Counted from the first letter of the stretch, positions 24,343 through 34,349 are shown. The stretch: DNA of 64,000 bases from Acidimicrobiia bacterium (GCA_036271555.1 DATBAK010000019.1:124001-188000), one strand, 5' to 3'. Notes: a model not told the origin generated them from the sequence alone. Made by a program: numbers and translations.

Positions 24343-27245
24343 CGCGCGTTCGCCGCATGACCGGCGGCGTGCTCGCGCTCGGCCTCGCGATCGTGCTCAG
24401 CGGCGCGGGCGCGATCGGTGCCGGCGCGGCGAGCGACCACGCGCCGGGCTCGCCGACCGACCTGCGCGTCGACGAGGCGGTCGCGCCGCTGTGGGTCACG
24501 GCGACACCGACGTTCGGCTGGATCCCCGTCGACACGGATCGGGACGAGATCCAGACCGCGTACGAGGTGGTGGTGGCGAGCGCACCGACCACCGACCCGA
24601 ACGCGTCGACCGTGCTCGCCGACACCGGCCGGGTCTCGTCGAGCGCGGAGTCGTCGGTCGCCGTCGCGCACCTCCGACTGAAGCCCGACCACCGCTACTG
24701 GTGGACGGTGCGCACCTGGGACCGGGCGGGAACGCGCGGCGCGTTCGCGAAGCCGCAACCGTTCGACACCGCGCTCGGCGACGGCGACTGGCACGCGGAC
24801 TGGATCCGCCGGCCCGAGCCACCGAGCAATCCGCGCGAGGACTACTTCCTCCTGCGCGACACGTTCACGGTCGGCGGCAGCGCGATCGTGCGCGCCCGCG
24901 CGTACCTCTCCGCGGCGCAGCAGTACGAGCTGTACGTCAACGGCACGCGCGTCGGCGGGGGTCCGTCGTACTCGTACCCCGACGAGCAGTACTACACGAG
25001 CACCGACATCGCGCCGTACCTGAAGCCCGGGCTCAACGCGATCGGAATGATCGTGCACAACCTCGGGCCCGGTCAGGGTCGGCCGGCCGAGCCGCCCGGC
25101 GCGATCGCGCACCTCACGATCGACCATCGCGACGGCTTCCGACAGACCTTCACGACGAGCGGTCGCTGGCGCGTGCACGAGGGGCCGTGGTTGCCGGCGA
25201 CCGCGCGCAATGACGAGGGCGACTACGTCGAGAACATCGACGCGCGCCTGCTCCCACCGAGCTGGGCGACCGCGTCGTTCGACGACAGCACGTGGGAGCA
25301 CGCGCTCGTCGTGGGCGCGCACCCGGTTGCGCCGTGGACGCATCTGATCGCGCAGCGCACGCAGATCGTCGAGAAACCGGTGAAGCCCGTGAGCTTCCGC
25401 CGGCTCGCCAACGGTGCGTACGTCGCCGACTTCGGCTCGGTGATCGCGGCGACGCCGCAGATCTCGCTGCACGCGGGTATCGCCGGTCGCGCGCTCACGC
25501 TGCTCCAGGGCTACCTGCTCGATCCAGGCGGCGCGGTGTCGACGACGAAGGGCACGCAGGAGACCGACATGCACGACTCGTACGTCGAGCGGGCCGGCCC
25601 GCAGACGCTGCGACCGTTCGGCTATCTCGGCTTCCGCTACGTCGAGCTCACGAACCCCGGTGAGATCCTGCACGCGAGCGACGTCGTCGCGTACGCGCGT
25701 CACGCGGGCATGCCCGGCGACGACGCCAGCACGTTCACGTCGTCGTCACCGATCCTGAACCGCATCTGGGAGCTCGCGCGCCACTCCGCGCTCTACGGCT
25801 CGCAGGAGCAGTTCGTCGACACACCGACACGCGAGCGCGGCCAGTTCGGCCAAGACTCGTCGAACACGTCGAGCGTCACGCAGGTCGCGTTCGCGGAGCG
25901 GAACCTCACATGGCAGGCGTTGCGCGACTTCGCGCGCTCCCAGAAGCGTTACTGGCCCGACGGCCGCGTCAACGCGGTCTATCCGAACGGCGACGGCAAG
26001 CGCGACATCCCCGACCTCACCGAGAACTACCCGATCTGGGTGATGCGGTACTACGACATCACGGGTGACCGGTCGGAGCTCGCGACGCTCTATCCGGTGA
26101 TTCGCAACGTCGCGAGCTACGTCGCGCGCGCGATCTCTCCCGCGGCCGGACTCGTCACGAACCTGCCCGGTGGCGGCGGCGACTACAACGGCGGCATCGT
26201 CGACTGGCCGATTCAAGAGCGCTTTGGCTACGACATGACGACCGTCGCGCGCACGACCGAGAGCATCATCGCGATCGAGATGTTCCGCGAGCTGAGGGAC
26301 GCGGCGCGTGCGTTGCACCGCCCGGCGCGCGAGATCGATGCGTACGCGACGCGGGCGACGGCGCTGACGAAGGCCGTGAACACGCGCCTACGCCGGCCCG
26401 ACGGCGTGTACATCGACGGGCTCCACCAGAACGGCACGCAGAGCACGCACGCGTCGCAGCAGGCCAACGCGTACGCGCTCGCAGCCGGGATCGTGCCGGC
26501 TTCCGATCGCGAGACCGTCGTCGCGCACGTCGAGCAACTCGGCATGGCGACGGGTCCCGACATCGCGGCCGTGCTGCTCCAGGGACTGCACGCGTCGGGC
26601 AACGACGACGCGCTCGTCAAGCTCATCAGCAACCCGAAGATCCCGGGCTGGGCGCAGATCCTTTCCCGCGGCGCGACGTTCACGTGGGAGAGCTGGGACG
26701 CGCGCGACGTGTACGGCGACAGCGAGTCCCACGCGTGGGGCTCGACCGTGCTGCCCGCGCTCACGACCGACGTCCTGGGCGTGTCGGTGACGAAGCCCGG
26801 CGCGAGCGAGGTCACGGTCGCCCCACCGACGCTCAGCACCGTGACGAGCGCCCGAGGCCGGCTCGCGACCGAGCGCGGCCCCGTCGCCGTCGCGTGGAAG
26901 CGCATCGACGCGACGCACTTCAAGCTCGACCTCACCGTGCCGGACAATGTCGTCGCGCACATCACGGTGCCCGCGCACGCGACGAGCGACGTGTTCGAGA
27001 ACGGAAGCACCGTGCTCGCGAGCCTCGCCTCGGGTCGGGTGCAGGATGGGACATTGCGGTTCACGGTCGGGTCCGGTCAGTACTCGCTCGACATCCGCCC
27101 CCGCCCGATCGCCGACGATGTCTTGCACGCATCGGGCGCGTCGAACGTCGGACGGTGGCTCGCGTTCGTCGTCGGCGCGCTCGTGCTGTTGTTCCTCGCC
27201 GCGGCGTTCGTGGCGTTCGCGCGCCGGCGCCGCGCCGCGGCCTGA
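24339..27245 (+). CDS. membrane-anchored alpha-L-rhamnosidase (GH78)
   Basis: A 968-residue exported glycoside hydrolase. An N-terminal signal (ALGLAIVLSGAGAIGAGA) is followed by beta domains typical of bacterial rhamnosidase N regions (PTDLRVDEAVAPLWV..., then ELYVNGTRVGGGP), the (alpha/alpha)6 catalytic domain (about 480-800) and a C-terminal beta sandwich. The acid region reads DTPTRERGQFGQDSSN where GH78 usually has DCPQRxERxGWxGD, a recognisable but divergent form. A transmembrane helix (WLAFVVGALVLLFLAAAFVA) and Arg-rich tail anchor it. It removes rhamnose from surface or environmental glycans. GTG 24339 overlaps the previous gene's stop. Confidence 0.88.
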   Translation: MTRVRRMTGGVLALGLAIVLSGAGAIGAGAASDHAPGSPTDLRVDEAVAPLWVTATPTFGWIPVDTDRDEIQTAYEVVVASAPTTDPNASTVLADTGRVSSSAESSVAVAHLRLKPDHRYWWTVRTWDRAGTRGAFAKPQPFDTALGDGDWHADWIRRPEPPSNPREDYFLLRDTFTVGGSAIVRARAYLSAAQQYELYVNGTRVGGGPSYSYPDEQYYTSTDIAPYLKPGLNAIGMIVHNLGPGQGRPAEPPGAIAHLTIDHRDGFRQTFTTSGRWRVHEGPWLPATARNDEGDYVENIDARLLPPSWATASFDDSTWEHALVVGAHPVAPWTHLIAQRTQIVEKPVKPVSFRRLANGAYVADFGSVIAATPQISLHAGIAGRALTLLQGYLLDPGGAVSTTKGTQETDMHDSYVERAGPQTLRPFGYLGFRYVELTNPGEILHASDVVAYARHAGMPGDDASTFTSSSPILNRIWELARHSALYGSQEQFVDTPTRERGQFGQDSSNTSSVTQVAFAERNLTWQALRDFARSQKRYWPDGRVNAVYPNGDGKRDIPDLTENYPIWVMRYYDITGDRSELATLYPVIRNVASYVARAISPAAGLVTNLPGGGGDYNGGIVDWPIQERFGYDMTTVARTTESIIAIEMFRELRDAARALHRPAREIDAYATRATALTKAVNTRLRRPDGVYIDGLHQNGTQSTHASQQANAYALAAGIVPASDRETVVAHVEQLGMATGPDIAAVLLQGLHASGNDDALVKLISNPKIPGWAQILSRGATFTWESWDARDVYGDSESHAWGSTVLPALTTDVLGVSVTKPGASEVTVAPPTLSTVTSARGRLATERGPVAVAWKRIDATHFKLDLTVPDNVVAHITVPAHATSDVFENGSTVLASLASGRVQDGTLRFTVGSGQYSLDIRPRPIADDVLHASGASNVGRWLAFVVGALVLLFLAAAFVAFARRRRAAA

Positions 27246-27256
27246 CCGAGCCGACC

Positions 27257-28456
27257 GTGCCCCGCCGCGTCACGCTGGTTGCCGTCGACGACCACGGCGC
27301 GGTGCTCGGCGCGCTCGCGCCGTTCGACGTCGAGTTGCCGTGGTGGTCGGAGATCGAGTCGGTCGTCGACGGCGCGCGTGAGCACCACGCGGTCGACGTC
27401 GTCGTGTTGCGCCTGCTCGAGGCGCGCCCGCCCGGCGACCCGCTCGAGATGGGCGGCGACGCGACCTACGCCGTCGAGCGGCGCGGCGAAGCGCAATTGC
27501 GACCCGTCGACGCGCGCGTCGCCGCACTCGCCACCAGCGACGACCCGTTGCGCCTGCCGTACGCGCGTCCGGGCGGACCCGCGCGCGAGCTCGCGTGGGC
27601 CGAGTCGGTGCTCGCGACACACGGTCGGGCCTCGACCGGAGCCGCGCGGCAGATGCGCACGTGGAACCTGTCGAGCATCTGGCAGATCCCGACCGCGGCC
27701 GGCCCGGTGTGGCTCAAGAGCGTGCCGCCCTTCTTCGCACACGAAGGCGCGGTGATCGACCGGCTCGCGGATCCCGCCCTCCCGCCGCTGCTCGGCTTCG
27801 AGCCCGGACGCGTCCTCATGGACGACATCCCCGGCGTCGATCACTACGACGCCGCCGAACGCACCATCGCGCGCGCGATCACGACGCTCGTCGGGATCCA
27901 GGATCGCGTCGCGAACGAGATCGACGCGCTCTTCGGCCTCGGGCTACCCGACTGGCGCGGGCCCGCGCTGCGCGCCCTCGCCACCGACGTCGTCGAACGG
28001 CACGCGCCCGAGCTCGTGTCCGATGAACGCGACGCGCTCGACCGGCTGCTCGCGACCTTCGACGCGCGCACGGCCGAGATCGACGCGTGCGGTCTGCCGA
28101 TCACGATCGTCCACGGCGACTTCCACCCCGGCAACCTGCGCGGCGATCCGGACGCGCCGACGCTGCTCGACTGGGGCGACTGTGGCGTCGGTCATCCGCT
28201 GCTCGACCATCCCGCGCTGTTCACGTCGCGCGCCGTCGCTCACGACGAAACCCTTCGCGCGCACTGGGCGAACGAGTGGCGCACCCGCCGGCCGGGCTGT
28301 GATCCCGAGCGGGCGGCGGCGCGGATCCGGCCGATCGCCGCGCTGCGTCAGGCCGTCATCTACCGCGGGTTCCTCGACCACATCGAGGCGTCCGAGCGCA
28401 TCTATCACGAGGCCGATCCGGCCCGTTGGCTCCGGATCGCGGCCGCGGAAAGCTGA
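27257..28456 (+). CDS. APH-family phosphotransferase with N-terminal extra domain
   Basis: A 399-residue protein whose C-terminal 270 residues are an aminoglycoside/choline kinase-like fold. The catalytic loop is [11 protein letters not shown] (D and N present), and the metal site [15 protein letters not shown]. The N-terminal 130 residues ([19 protein letters not shown]...) form a separate beta-rich part seen before this fold in other actinobacteria. The substrate could be a sugar, alcohol or drug. GTG 27257 is eleven bases after the rhamnosidase stop, so co-transcription is likely, and a sugar kinase role is possible but unproven. Confidence 0.8.
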   Translation: MPRRVTLVAVDDHGAVLGALAPFDVELPWWSEIESVVDGAREHHAVDVVVLRLLEARPPGDPLEMGGDATYAVERRGEAQLRPVDARVAALATSDDPLRLPYARPGGPARELAWAESVLATHGRASTGAARQMRTWNLSSIWQIPTAAGPVWLKSVPPFFAHEGAVIDRLADPALPPLLGFEPGRVLMDDIPGVDHYDAAERTIARAITTLVGIQDRVANEIDALFGLGLPDWRGPALRALATDVVERHAPELVSDERDALDRLLATFDARTAEIDACGLPITIVHGDFHPGNLRGDPDAPTLLDWGDCGVGHPLLDHPALFTSRAVAHDETLRAHWANEWRTRRPGCDPERAAARIRPIAALRQAVIYRGFLDHIEASERIYHEADPARWLRIAAAES

Positions 28457-28512
28457 CCGAAACGTGCTCAAGGTCACGTTCGTCCGGCCGGATGGCCGTC
28501 GCACCTGAGCGG

Positions 28513-28518
28513 TACCCT
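28513..28518 (+). promoter_or_regulatory. leaderless -10 element (TACCCT) of the sigma factor gene
   Basis: TACCCT lies six bases before ATG 28525. An inverted repeat AACGTG-N8-CACGTT (28461-28480) is about 35 bases further up and could bind a dimeric regulator. Confidence 0.5.
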
Positions 28519-28524
28519 GATCCC

Positions 28525-29109
28525 ATGGCCGATCCGGCGAACTTCGCCGAACAAGCGATGCCCTACATGTCGGCGTTGTACGCGGCCGCGATGCGCATGA
28601 CGCGCAACCCGAGCGACGCCGAGGATCTCGTCCAGGAGACATACCTGCGCGCGTACCGCGGGTTCGGCGGCTTCCAAGAGGGCACGAACCTCAAGGCCTG
28701 GCTCTACAAGATCCTCACGAACACGTTCATCAACATCTACCGGGCGAAGAAGCGCCGTCCCGAGCAGGTCGACCTCGACGACACCGAGGACTTCTACCTC
28801 TTCCGCCGGCTCGGCGGGCTCGAGGCGGTCGACGCGATGCGCACCCCCGAGACCGAGGTCCTCGACGCCATTCCCGACTCCGAGGTCAAGGAGGCGCTCG
28901 AGTCGATTCCCGAGCAGTTCCGCATGGCCGTGATCCTCTGCGACATCGAGGGCTTCTCGTACAAGGAGATCGCCGAGATCCTCGACGTGCCCATCGGAAC
29001 CGTGATGAGTCGCATCCACCGAGGAAGAAAGCTCCTGCAGAAGCGGTTGTGGGAGTTCGCTGGGGAGCACAACCTGCGACCGACCGTCGAGAGCGCAACA
29101 GGGAGTTAG
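28525..29109 (+). CDS. ECF sigma factor, SigR/SigH-like (redox stress type)
   Basis: A 194-residue group IV sigma factor. Region 2 is [20 protein letters not shown] with the -10 melting helix [18 protein letters not shown]. Region 4 is [20 protein letters not shown] followed by [19 protein letters not shown]. It closely resembles actinobacterial SigR/SigH/RpoE proteins, which are held by a zinc anti-sigma factor until thiol oxidation. The gene seven bases downstream fits that partner. ATG 28525 has TACCCT six bases upstream. Its targets would be thioredoxin and mycothiol genes, inferred from the family. Confidence 0.92.
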   Translation: MADPANFAEQAMPYMSALYAAAMRMTRNPSDAEDLVQETYLRAYRGFGGFQEGTNLKAWLYKILTNTFINIYRAKKRRPEQVDLDDTEDFYLFRRLGGLEAVDAMRTPETEVLDAIPDSEVKEALESIPEQFRMAVILCDIEGFSYKEIAEILDVPIGTVMSRIHRGRKLLQKRLWEFAGEHNLRPTVESATGS

Positions 29110-29115
29110 CTCCGG

Positions 29116-29358
29116 ATGGACTGCGAGAAGGCGATCCACCAGGTGTACTCGTACCTCGACGGCGAGCTCACCGTGTGGAAGCGGATGGCGATCGCCCGCC
29201 ACCTCGACGACTGTCCTCCCTGCCTCCAGGGCTTCGCCTTCGAGGTGGAGCTGCGCAGGGTGATCGTGTCGAAGTGCTCGGAGGAGGTCCCCGAGACCCT
29301 CCGCATCCGCATCGCCGAGGTCCTCGGCTTCGGCGAGATCGACCCTTTCCTGCCGTAG
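29116..29358 (+). CDS. RsrA-like zinc anti-sigma factor
   Basis: An 80-residue anti-sigma factor of the mycothiol-system (RsrA) type. It has C3, H29, C33 and C36 in the ZAS pattern (RHLDDCPPC), plus C53 in VSKCSEEV. In RsrA these residues bind zinc and release the sigma factor when oxidised to a disulfide. The N-terminal DCEKAIHQVYSYLDGEL is the sigma-binding helix. ATG 29116 follows the sigma gene by six bases, so the pair is coupled. It is soluble, without a membrane segment. Confidence 0.9.
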   Translation: MDCEKAIHQVYSYLDGELTVWKRMAIARHLDDCPPCLQGFAFEVELRRVIVSKCSEEVPETLRIRIAEVLGFGEIDPFLP

Positions 29359-29474
29359 CGGAGCCCTCCCGTCCGCATGGTCGTGTGCTCGCTCCGCTCG
29401 GCACGGGGCTGCGCCGCGCGGCCCGCGGCGACCGCTCACCCGCTCCGCGTCCGGACCCCGTGTCCGGGCGCCTC

Positions 29475-29480
29475 TAACAT
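29475..29480 (+). promoter_or_regulatory. -10 element (TAACAT)
   Basis: TAACAT in the 163-base gap after the anti-sigma gene. It leaves a leader of about 35 bases with the GGGGAG ribosome site at 29509-29514 and probably starts the transcript for the membrane protein and DUF2342 pair. The rest of the gap is GC-rich with nothing else recognised. Confidence 0.4.
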
Positions 29481-29521
29481 CGTCGGACGCTGACCGTCCA
29501 CGATTGCTGGGGAGCGAGCCG

Positions 29522-29749
29522 GTGAGACCCTCGGAGATTCTCGGGATGCTGGGCGGGGTCGTGCTCGGCCTCGGTCTCGTCGCGCTCGCCGCGTTCATGT
29601 ACGTCGACCGCAGCATGGGCAAGCCGTGGCACTTCTGGATCGCCCCGCTGCTCGGGCTCGTGGCCGCGGCCTCGCTCGTGCAACTGGCCGTCGGGTATTG
29701 GATGAAGGTCGGCCGCCTGCAGACGAAGGGTCGCCCACGGAGTGACTGA
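29522..29749 (+). CDS. small two-helix membrane protein
   Basis: A 75-residue protein with two transmembrane helices (LGMLGGVVLGLGLVALAAFM and WIAPLLGLVAAASLVQLAV) and a basic cytoplasmic tail. I do not recognise a named family. Start GTG 29522 is chosen over TTG 29504 because GGGGAG (29509-29514) lies seven bases before it. Its stop overlaps the DUF2342 start, so the two are translated together. Confidence 0.7.
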   Translation: MRPSEILGMLGGVVLGLGLVALAAFMYVDRSMGKPWHFWIAPLLGLVAAASLVQLAVGYWMKVGRLQTKGRPRSD

Positions 29750-30872
29750 CGACGGCGCGGTCTCGACGCCTCCCGTTGTCGCCTCGGTGAGGGTCGGGTC
29801 GCGACCCGACCCGGTCGACTGGCCGACGGCGACGCGCGTCGCGCGCCTCGTGGCCGGCCGGGACCAGATCGCGTCGTCGTACCTCGGTGCGTCGCTGGCA
29901 CGCGACTTCGCCGCCGTGACCACCGAGGCCGAGGATCTCGTCGCCGACTTCACCGGCCTGCGCGCGCCGGGCCGCGCGCACGCGCAGCTGCTCGATCGCG
30001 GGGGCTGGGTCGAGGCGAACGTCGCGTCGATGCGCACGATGCTCGCCCCGCTCACCGAGCGCCTCGGCGAGCGACTCGCGCAGAGCCCGATCGCGCCGGT
30101 CGGTCGGCGCGTCGCCGGCGTCGAGGTCGGCTCGCTGCTCGGCTACCTCTCGCAGCGCGTGCTCGGTCAGTACGACCTGCTGGTGCCCGACTCCGAAGGG
30201 CAGGCCGCCGACACCGACGCGGTCTACTACGTCGGCCCGAACATCCTCGGGCTCGAGAAGCGCTTCGCGTTCCGTCCGCTCGACTTCCGACGCTGGATCG
30301 CGATCCACGAGGTGACGCACCGTGCGCAGTTCACGGGTGTCCCGTGGATGAAGGACTACTTCCTCTCGCTCGTGCAGGGTTCGCTCTCGATCGTCGACCC
30401 CGACCCCGCCGTGCTGCTGCGCGCGATCGGACGCATCGCCGACGCGGTGAAGGCGGGCAAGAACCCGCTCGACGAGGGCGGCCTCGTCGGGCTGTTCGCC
30501 TCGCCCGAGCAGCAGGTGATCCTCGAGCGCGTGCAGGCCTTGATGTCGCTGCTCGAAGGCCACGGCAACTACGTGATGAACGTGCTCGGCGAGCGCCACG
30601 TACAGGGCGCGGATCGCATGGCGCGCGTGCTGCACGCGCGGCGGCAGCAGAAGGGCATCAGCGGCCAGATGCAGAAGCTGCTCGGTATCGAGATGAAGAT
30701 GCGGCAGTACGAGGTCGGGGAGCGCTTCGTGCGGGGGGTCGAGCGCATCGCCGGCATCGCCGCCCTCGACGCCGCGTGGCGCGACGCCGCGAGCCTGCCG
30801 ACGGTGCCCGAGCTCGACGATCCGGAAGCGTGGCTCACGCGGGTCGCGAGCACGCGCGCCGCGACCGGCTGA
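29742..30872 (+). CDS. DUF2342 zinc-dependent metalloprotease-like protein (F420-associated)
   Basis: A 376-residue protein of the TIGR03624/TIGR03883 zincin group, annotated elsewhere as coenzyme F420 biosynthesis-associated. The zinc motif is HEVTH (H189-H193) in RRWIAIHEVTHRAQF, the start of the family's conserved core, with LIVGGLFASP-like text after it. The actual substrate is unknown. In mycobacteria the same gene sits next to tilS and hpt, as here. GTG 29742 overlaps the small membrane protein by eight bases, and tilS follows after nine. Confidence 0.88.
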   Translation: MTDDGAVSTPPVVASVRVGSRPDPVDWPTATRVARLVAGRDQIASSYLGASLARDFAAVTTEAEDLVADFTGLRAPGRAHAQLLDRGGWVEANVASMRTMLAPLTERLGERLAQSPIAPVGRRVAGVEVGSLLGYLSQRVLGQYDLLVPDSEGQAADTDAVYYVGPNILGLEKRFAFRPLDFRRWIAIHEVTHRAQFTGVPWMKDYFLSLVQGSLSIVDPDPAVLLRAIGRIADAVKAGKNPLDEGGLVGLFASPEQQVILERVQALMSLLEGHGNYVMNVLGERHVQGADRMARVLHARRQQKGISGQMQKLLGIEMKMRQYEVGERFVRGVERIAGIAALDAAWRDAASLPTVPELDDPEAWLTRVASTRAATG

Positions 30873-30881
30873 CGCGTCGCC

Positions 30882-32186
30882 GTGGGCGGGCTCGAGCGGT
30901 GGCTCGCGCGCGTCCCGCGGCTGGCAACGCTCGCCCGTGAGGAGACGCGCGTCGTCGTCGGGTGCTCGGGTGGCGCCGACTCGCTCGCGCTGCTCGCCCT
31001 GACTGCGGCGGCGGGTGTCGCCGTCGAGGCCATCTACGTCGACCATGGTCTGCGCGCCGGATCGGCGTGTGACTTCGCCGTCGTTGCCGACGCGGCGCGG
31101 CGATTCGGTGTGGTTGCGCGTTCGGCCGCGGTCGACGTGGGATCGGGTCCGAACCTCGAAGCGCGGGCCCGTGACGCGCGCTACGCCGCGCTCGATGCCG
31201 CGCGCGTGGAAGCGGGCGCCGCGTACGTCCTCGTCGGGCACACCGCCGACGATCAGGCGGAGACCGTGCTGCTCAACCTGCTGCGCGGCGCCGCGACCGC
31301 GGGGCTCGCGGCGATGCGCGAGATCGCAGGCACCGTCGTCCGGCCGCTGCTTCCGCTGCGGCGCGCCGACACCGCCGAGATCTGCGCGCGCCTCGGGCTC
31401 GCGCCCGTCGTCGACCCGATGAACGCCGAGCCGCGCTACCGCCGGGTCTGGCTGCGGCGCGAGGTCATCCCCGCGCTCGAGGCGGGTGCGGCGCGCGACC
31501 TGCCCGCGTTGCTCTCGCGCCAGGCCGAGGTGCTGCGCGAGGAAGCCGACCTGTTGGAGTCGCTCGCGGCGGGCGCGCTCGCCGATGCCGGTGATCCGCC
31601 CCGGGTCGACGCGCTCGTGGCGCTCGACCCCGCGCTCGCGCGCCGCGCGATCCGGCAGTGGCTCGGCGGAGCACCGCCGGCGCTCGCAACGGTCGACGCG
31701 GTGCTCGCGGTCGTGCGGGGCGAACGGCGCGCGGTCGAGGTGCCCGGCGGCGATCGGATCGTGCGCCGGCGGGGCCGGCTCCTTCGCGAGGCGCCCGCCG
31801 CCGTACCGCCGGATGACGCGCCGTGTCGGCTCGCAGTGCCGGGCGCGGCCGCGGGACTCGGCCTCGACTTCGAGTGCTGGATCGAGCGGGCCGCGCCGGT
31901 CGCGTGGCCGGACGGCATCGACACCTGCGTCGTCGACGCCGACGTCGTCGGCGAGCGCGCGTGGTTGCGGGCACCGGCGCTCGGTGAACGCTTCGTGCCA
32001 CTCGGACTGGGACACACGACGGCGATTGCAGGGGTCGCGCGGGCGGAGACCGCACGGGTCGTCGCCACCGACCCGACCGGCGGGGCCGTGTGGGTCGTGG
32101 GGTACCGTATCGACGACCGGGTGCGCGTAACCGCGCGTACGCGTCGATTCCTCTGGATGACCGTGACGCACCGAGTCCGCGCTTGA
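30882..32186 (+). CDS. tilS: tRNA(Ile)-lysidine synthetase TilS
   Basis: A 434-residue ATP-dependent enzyme that changes the wobble cytidine of the AUA-reading tRNA(Ile) to lysidine. The P-loop is SGGADS (29-34), preceded by RVVVGC. YVDHGLR, GHTADDQAETVLLNLLRGA and RPLLPLRR are the family's next motifs, and the C-terminal substrate-binding domain (about 330-434) is present. GTG 30882 lies nine bases after the DUF2342 gene. Its stop overlaps hpt by one base. Confidence 0.94.
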   Translation: MGGLERWLARVPRLATLAREETRVVVGCSGGADSLALLALTAAAGVAVEAIYVDHGLRAGSACDFAVVADAARRFGVVARSAAVDVGSGPNLEARARDARYAALDAARVEAGAAYVLVGHTADDQAETVLLNLLRGAATAGLAAMREIAGTVVRPLLPLRRADTAEICARLGLAPVVDPMNAEPRYRRVWLRREVIPALEAGAARDLPALLSRQAEVLREEADLLESLAAGALADAGDPPRVDALVALDPALARRAIRQWLGGAPPALATVDAVLAVVRGERRAVEVPGGDRIVRRRGRLLREAPAAVPPDDAPCRLAVPGAAAGLGLDFECWIERAAPVAWPDGIDTCVVDADVVGERAWLRAPALGERFVPLGLGHTTAIAGVARAETARVVATDPTGGAVWVVGYRIDDRVRVTARTRRFLWMTVTHRVRA

Positions 32187-32725
32187 TGAACGACTCTGAT
32201 CTCGGCCGTGTGATCGTCGATGCCGACGAGGTGCAGCAGCGCGTCTCGGAGCTCGGCAAGGAGATCACGAGCGACTTCGCCGACGATCCGCCCTTGCTCG
32301 TCGGCGTGCTCAAGGGCGCGTTCATGTTCATGGCCGATCTGTCGCGATCGATCGACCTGCCGGTCGAGTTCGACTTCATGGCGGTGGCGTCGTACGGATC
32401 GGCGACGCGCACGAGTGGTGTCGTGCGCATCGTGAAGGACCTCGACATCGACCTCACCGGCCGGCGCGTCCTCATCGTCGAGGACATCGTCGACTCCGGC
32501 CTCACGCTGTCGTACCTGCGCAAGAACCTGATGGCGCGCAGCCCGTCGTCGCTCGACGTGTGCGCGCTGCTCGTGAAGGAAGGTCTGCAGCGCAACGACC
32601 CCGACCTCAAGTACACGGGCTTCAAGATCCCGCCGGTGTTCGTCGTCGGATACGGGCTCGACGCGGCAGAGCGGTACCGCAACCTTCCGTACATCGTCGA
32701 GTACCTGCCCGGAGAAGACGTGTGA
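32186..32725 (+). CDS. hpt: hypoxanthine phosphoribosyltransferase
   Basis: A 179-residue purine salvage enzyme joining PRPP to hypoxanthine or guanine. The PRPP-binding loop [14 protein letters not shown] and the early [16 protein letters not shown] (base-loop Lys/Gly) are standard. The YIVEYLPGE ending is a full-length C terminus. ATG 32186 overlaps the tilS stop (TGATG), and its own stop overlaps folE by four bases. In many actinobacteria ftsH lies between hpt and folE; here it is absent. Confidence 0.95.
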   Translation: MNDSDLGRVIVDADEVQQRVSELGKEITSDFADDPPLLVGVLKGAFMFMADLSRSIDLPVEFDFMAVASYGSATRTSGVVRIVKDLDIDLTGRRVLIVEDIVDSGLTLSYLRKNLMARSPSSLDVCALLVKEGLQRNDPDLKYTGFKIPPVFVVGYGLDAAERYRNLPYIVEYLPGEDV

Positions 32726-33336
32726 CCGACGCCGGCGGATCCGCTGCCGGCGACGGCGGCGGCATCGACCTGCCGCGCATCGAGCGCGCCGTGCGCGAGT
32801 TGCTGCTCGCGATCGGGGAGGACCCCGACCGTGACGGCCTCGTGCGCACGCCGCACCGCGTCGCCGAGATGTACCGCGAGATCGCGGGCGGTCTGCACGA
32901 AGACCCGACGCACCACCTCACCGTCACGTTCGAGGCCGGCCACGACGAGATGGTCATGGTGCGCGACATCCCGATCTACTCGTTCTGCGAGCACCACCTC
33001 CTGCCGTTCCACGGGCGCGCGCACGTCGCGTACATCCCGGGACAGGACGGCCGCATCACCGGTCTCTCGAAGGTCGCGCGCCTCGTCGACGGGTTCGCGA
33101 AGCGTCCGCAGGTGCAGGAGCGCCTCACCACCCAGATCGCCGACGCGATCGTCGCCGCGCTCGCGCCGCGCGGCGCGTTCGTGCTCATCGAGGCGGAGCA
33201 TCTGTGCATGTCGATGCGCGGCGTGCGCAAGCCGGGATCGGTCACCGTCACCTCCGCGGTGCGGGGCATGTTCAAGGACAGCCCGGCGACCCGCGCCGAA
33301 GCCTTCTCCATCCTCAGCCTGCCCAGCCGCGGCTGA
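32722..33336 (+). CDS. folE: GTP cyclohydrolase I
   Basis: A 204-residue enzyme for the first step of folate synthesis, GTP to dihydroneopterin triphosphate. Zinc ligands are visible in [10 protein letters not shown] (Cys and His) and in HLCMSMRG (Cys). [16 protein letters not shown] is the usual N-terminal signature. GTG 32722 overlaps hpt by four bases. Residues 1-18 are a Gly/Ala-rich lead. An R1 repeat and a separate promoter separate it from folP. Confidence 0.95.
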   Translation: MTDAGGSAAGDGGGIDLPRIERAVRELLLAIGEDPDRDGLVRTPHRVAEMYREIAGGLHEDPTHHLTVTFEAGHDEMVMVRDIPIYSFCEHHLLPFHGRAHVAYIPGQDGRITGLSKVARLVDGFAKRPQVQERLTTQIADAIVAALAPRGAFVLIEAEHLCMSMRGVRKPGSVTVTSAVRGMFKDSPATRAEAFSILSLPSRG

Positions 33337-33348
33337 CTGCGCCGATCT

Positions 33349-33420
33349 GGTCGGGCTCCCAAGCTTCGCCCTCCCCGACGCCTCGGTGAGCGGGTCGGAC
33401 GGACCGCAACACGACCCGTC
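33349..33420 (-). repeat. intergenic repeat, family R1, copy D
   Basis: Lies between folE and folP. Read on the minus strand it runs GGTCGTGTTGCGGTCC, then CCGAGGCGTCGGGGAGGGCG and AGCCCGACC. It is closest to copy F at 63.1 kb. Confidence 0.7.
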
Positions 33421-33484
33421 CGTCGAGGCGCGTACGCACCCGAGAAGCCGGTTCCAGGCTCCCGGCGGCGCAGGAGGCGCCGAG

Positions 33485-33490
33485 TAACGT
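33485..33490 (+). promoter_or_regulatory. leaderless -10 element (TAACGT) of folP
   Basis: TAACGT is seven bases before GTG 33498. It overlaps the earlier in-frame GTG 33489, which argues that 33498 is the true folP start. Confidence 0.5.
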
Positions 33491-33497
33491 GCGGCCC

Positions 33498-34349
33498 GTG
33501 CCCAGGCCGTTCTCGGTGGTCGATCTGCCCGAACGGGCCGTCATGGGCGTCGTGAACGTCACCCCCGACTCCTTCTCCGACGGCGGCCGCTTCCTCGATC
33601 CCGAGCGGGCCATCGCGCACGCCCGCGACCTGGTCGCGGCGGGTGCCGACCTGCTCGACATCGGCGGCGAGTCGACGCGTCCGGGTGCCGAGCCGGTCAC
33701 CGCGGCCGAGGAGCTCGAGCGCGTGCTCCCCGTCGTCGAGGCGCTCGCGACCGACGGCAGGGTGCCGGTCAGTGTCGACACGAGCAAGGCCGACGTCGCG
33801 GCGGCGGCGCTGCGCGCGGGCGCGCGGGTCGTGAACGACGTGACCGCGGGGCGAGGTGATCCCGAGCTGCTCGAGGTCGTGGCCGCGGCCGACGCCGGTC
33901 TCGTCGTCATGCACATGCAGGGCGAGCCGCGCACGATGCAGCACCACCCGCACTACGACGACGTCGTCGGCGAGGTCGGCGCGTTCCTCGCGGCGCGTCT
34001 CGATGTCGCGCGCGCGGCCGGCATTCGCGACGACGCGCTGCTCGCAGATCCCGGCATCGGGTTCGGCAAGACCGTCGCGCACAACCTCGAGCTGCTGGCG
34101 CGGCTCGACTCGACGGCGCGCGCGCTGAGCGTGCCCGTCGTCATCGGTGCCTCGCGCAAGGGATTCCTCGGACGCATCACCGGCGCGACCGAGCCGGCCG
34201 ACCGCGACGACGCGACCTTGGCGACGAGCGTGTGGTCGTTCACGAACGGTGCGCGCGTCGTGCGGGTGCACGACGTCGCGTCGTCGGCGCGCGTCGTCCG
34301 GCTGCTCGACGTGATGGCGCGCGCAACTCAGGACGGGGTCGCGGCATGA
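33498..34349 (+). CDS. folP: dihydropteroate synthase
   Basis: A 283-residue enzyme that joins 4-aminobenzoate to dihydropterin pyrophosphate; the target of sulfonamides. GVVNVTPDSFSDGG and LLDIGGESTRPGAEPV are the two signature segments, and the late IGASRKGFLGRITG holds the pterin lysine and arginine. I choose GTG 33498 because TAACGT lies seven bases upstream; GTG 33489 would add three residues. Its stop overlaps the next gene as ATGA, so the phosphatase-like gene is coupled to folate synthesis. Confidence 0.94.
   Translation: MPRPFSVVDLPERAVMGVVNVTPDSFSDGGRFLDPERAIAHARDLVAAGADLLDIGGESTRPGAEPVTAAEELERVLPVVEALATDGRVPVSVDTSKADVAAAALRAGARVVNDVTAGRGDPELLEVVAAADAGLVVMHMQGEPRTMQHHPHYDDVVGEVGAFLAARLDVARAAGIRDDALLADPGIGFGKTVAHNLELLARLDSTARALSVPVVIGASRKGFLGRITGATEPADRDDATLATSVWSFTNGARVVRVHDVASSARVVRLLDVMARATQDGVAA

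Noticed and set aside
32722-33336. Loss of ftsH between hpt and folE as a novelty
   Set aside because: Gene order here varies among actinobacteria, and ftsH may simply be elsewhere in the genome.
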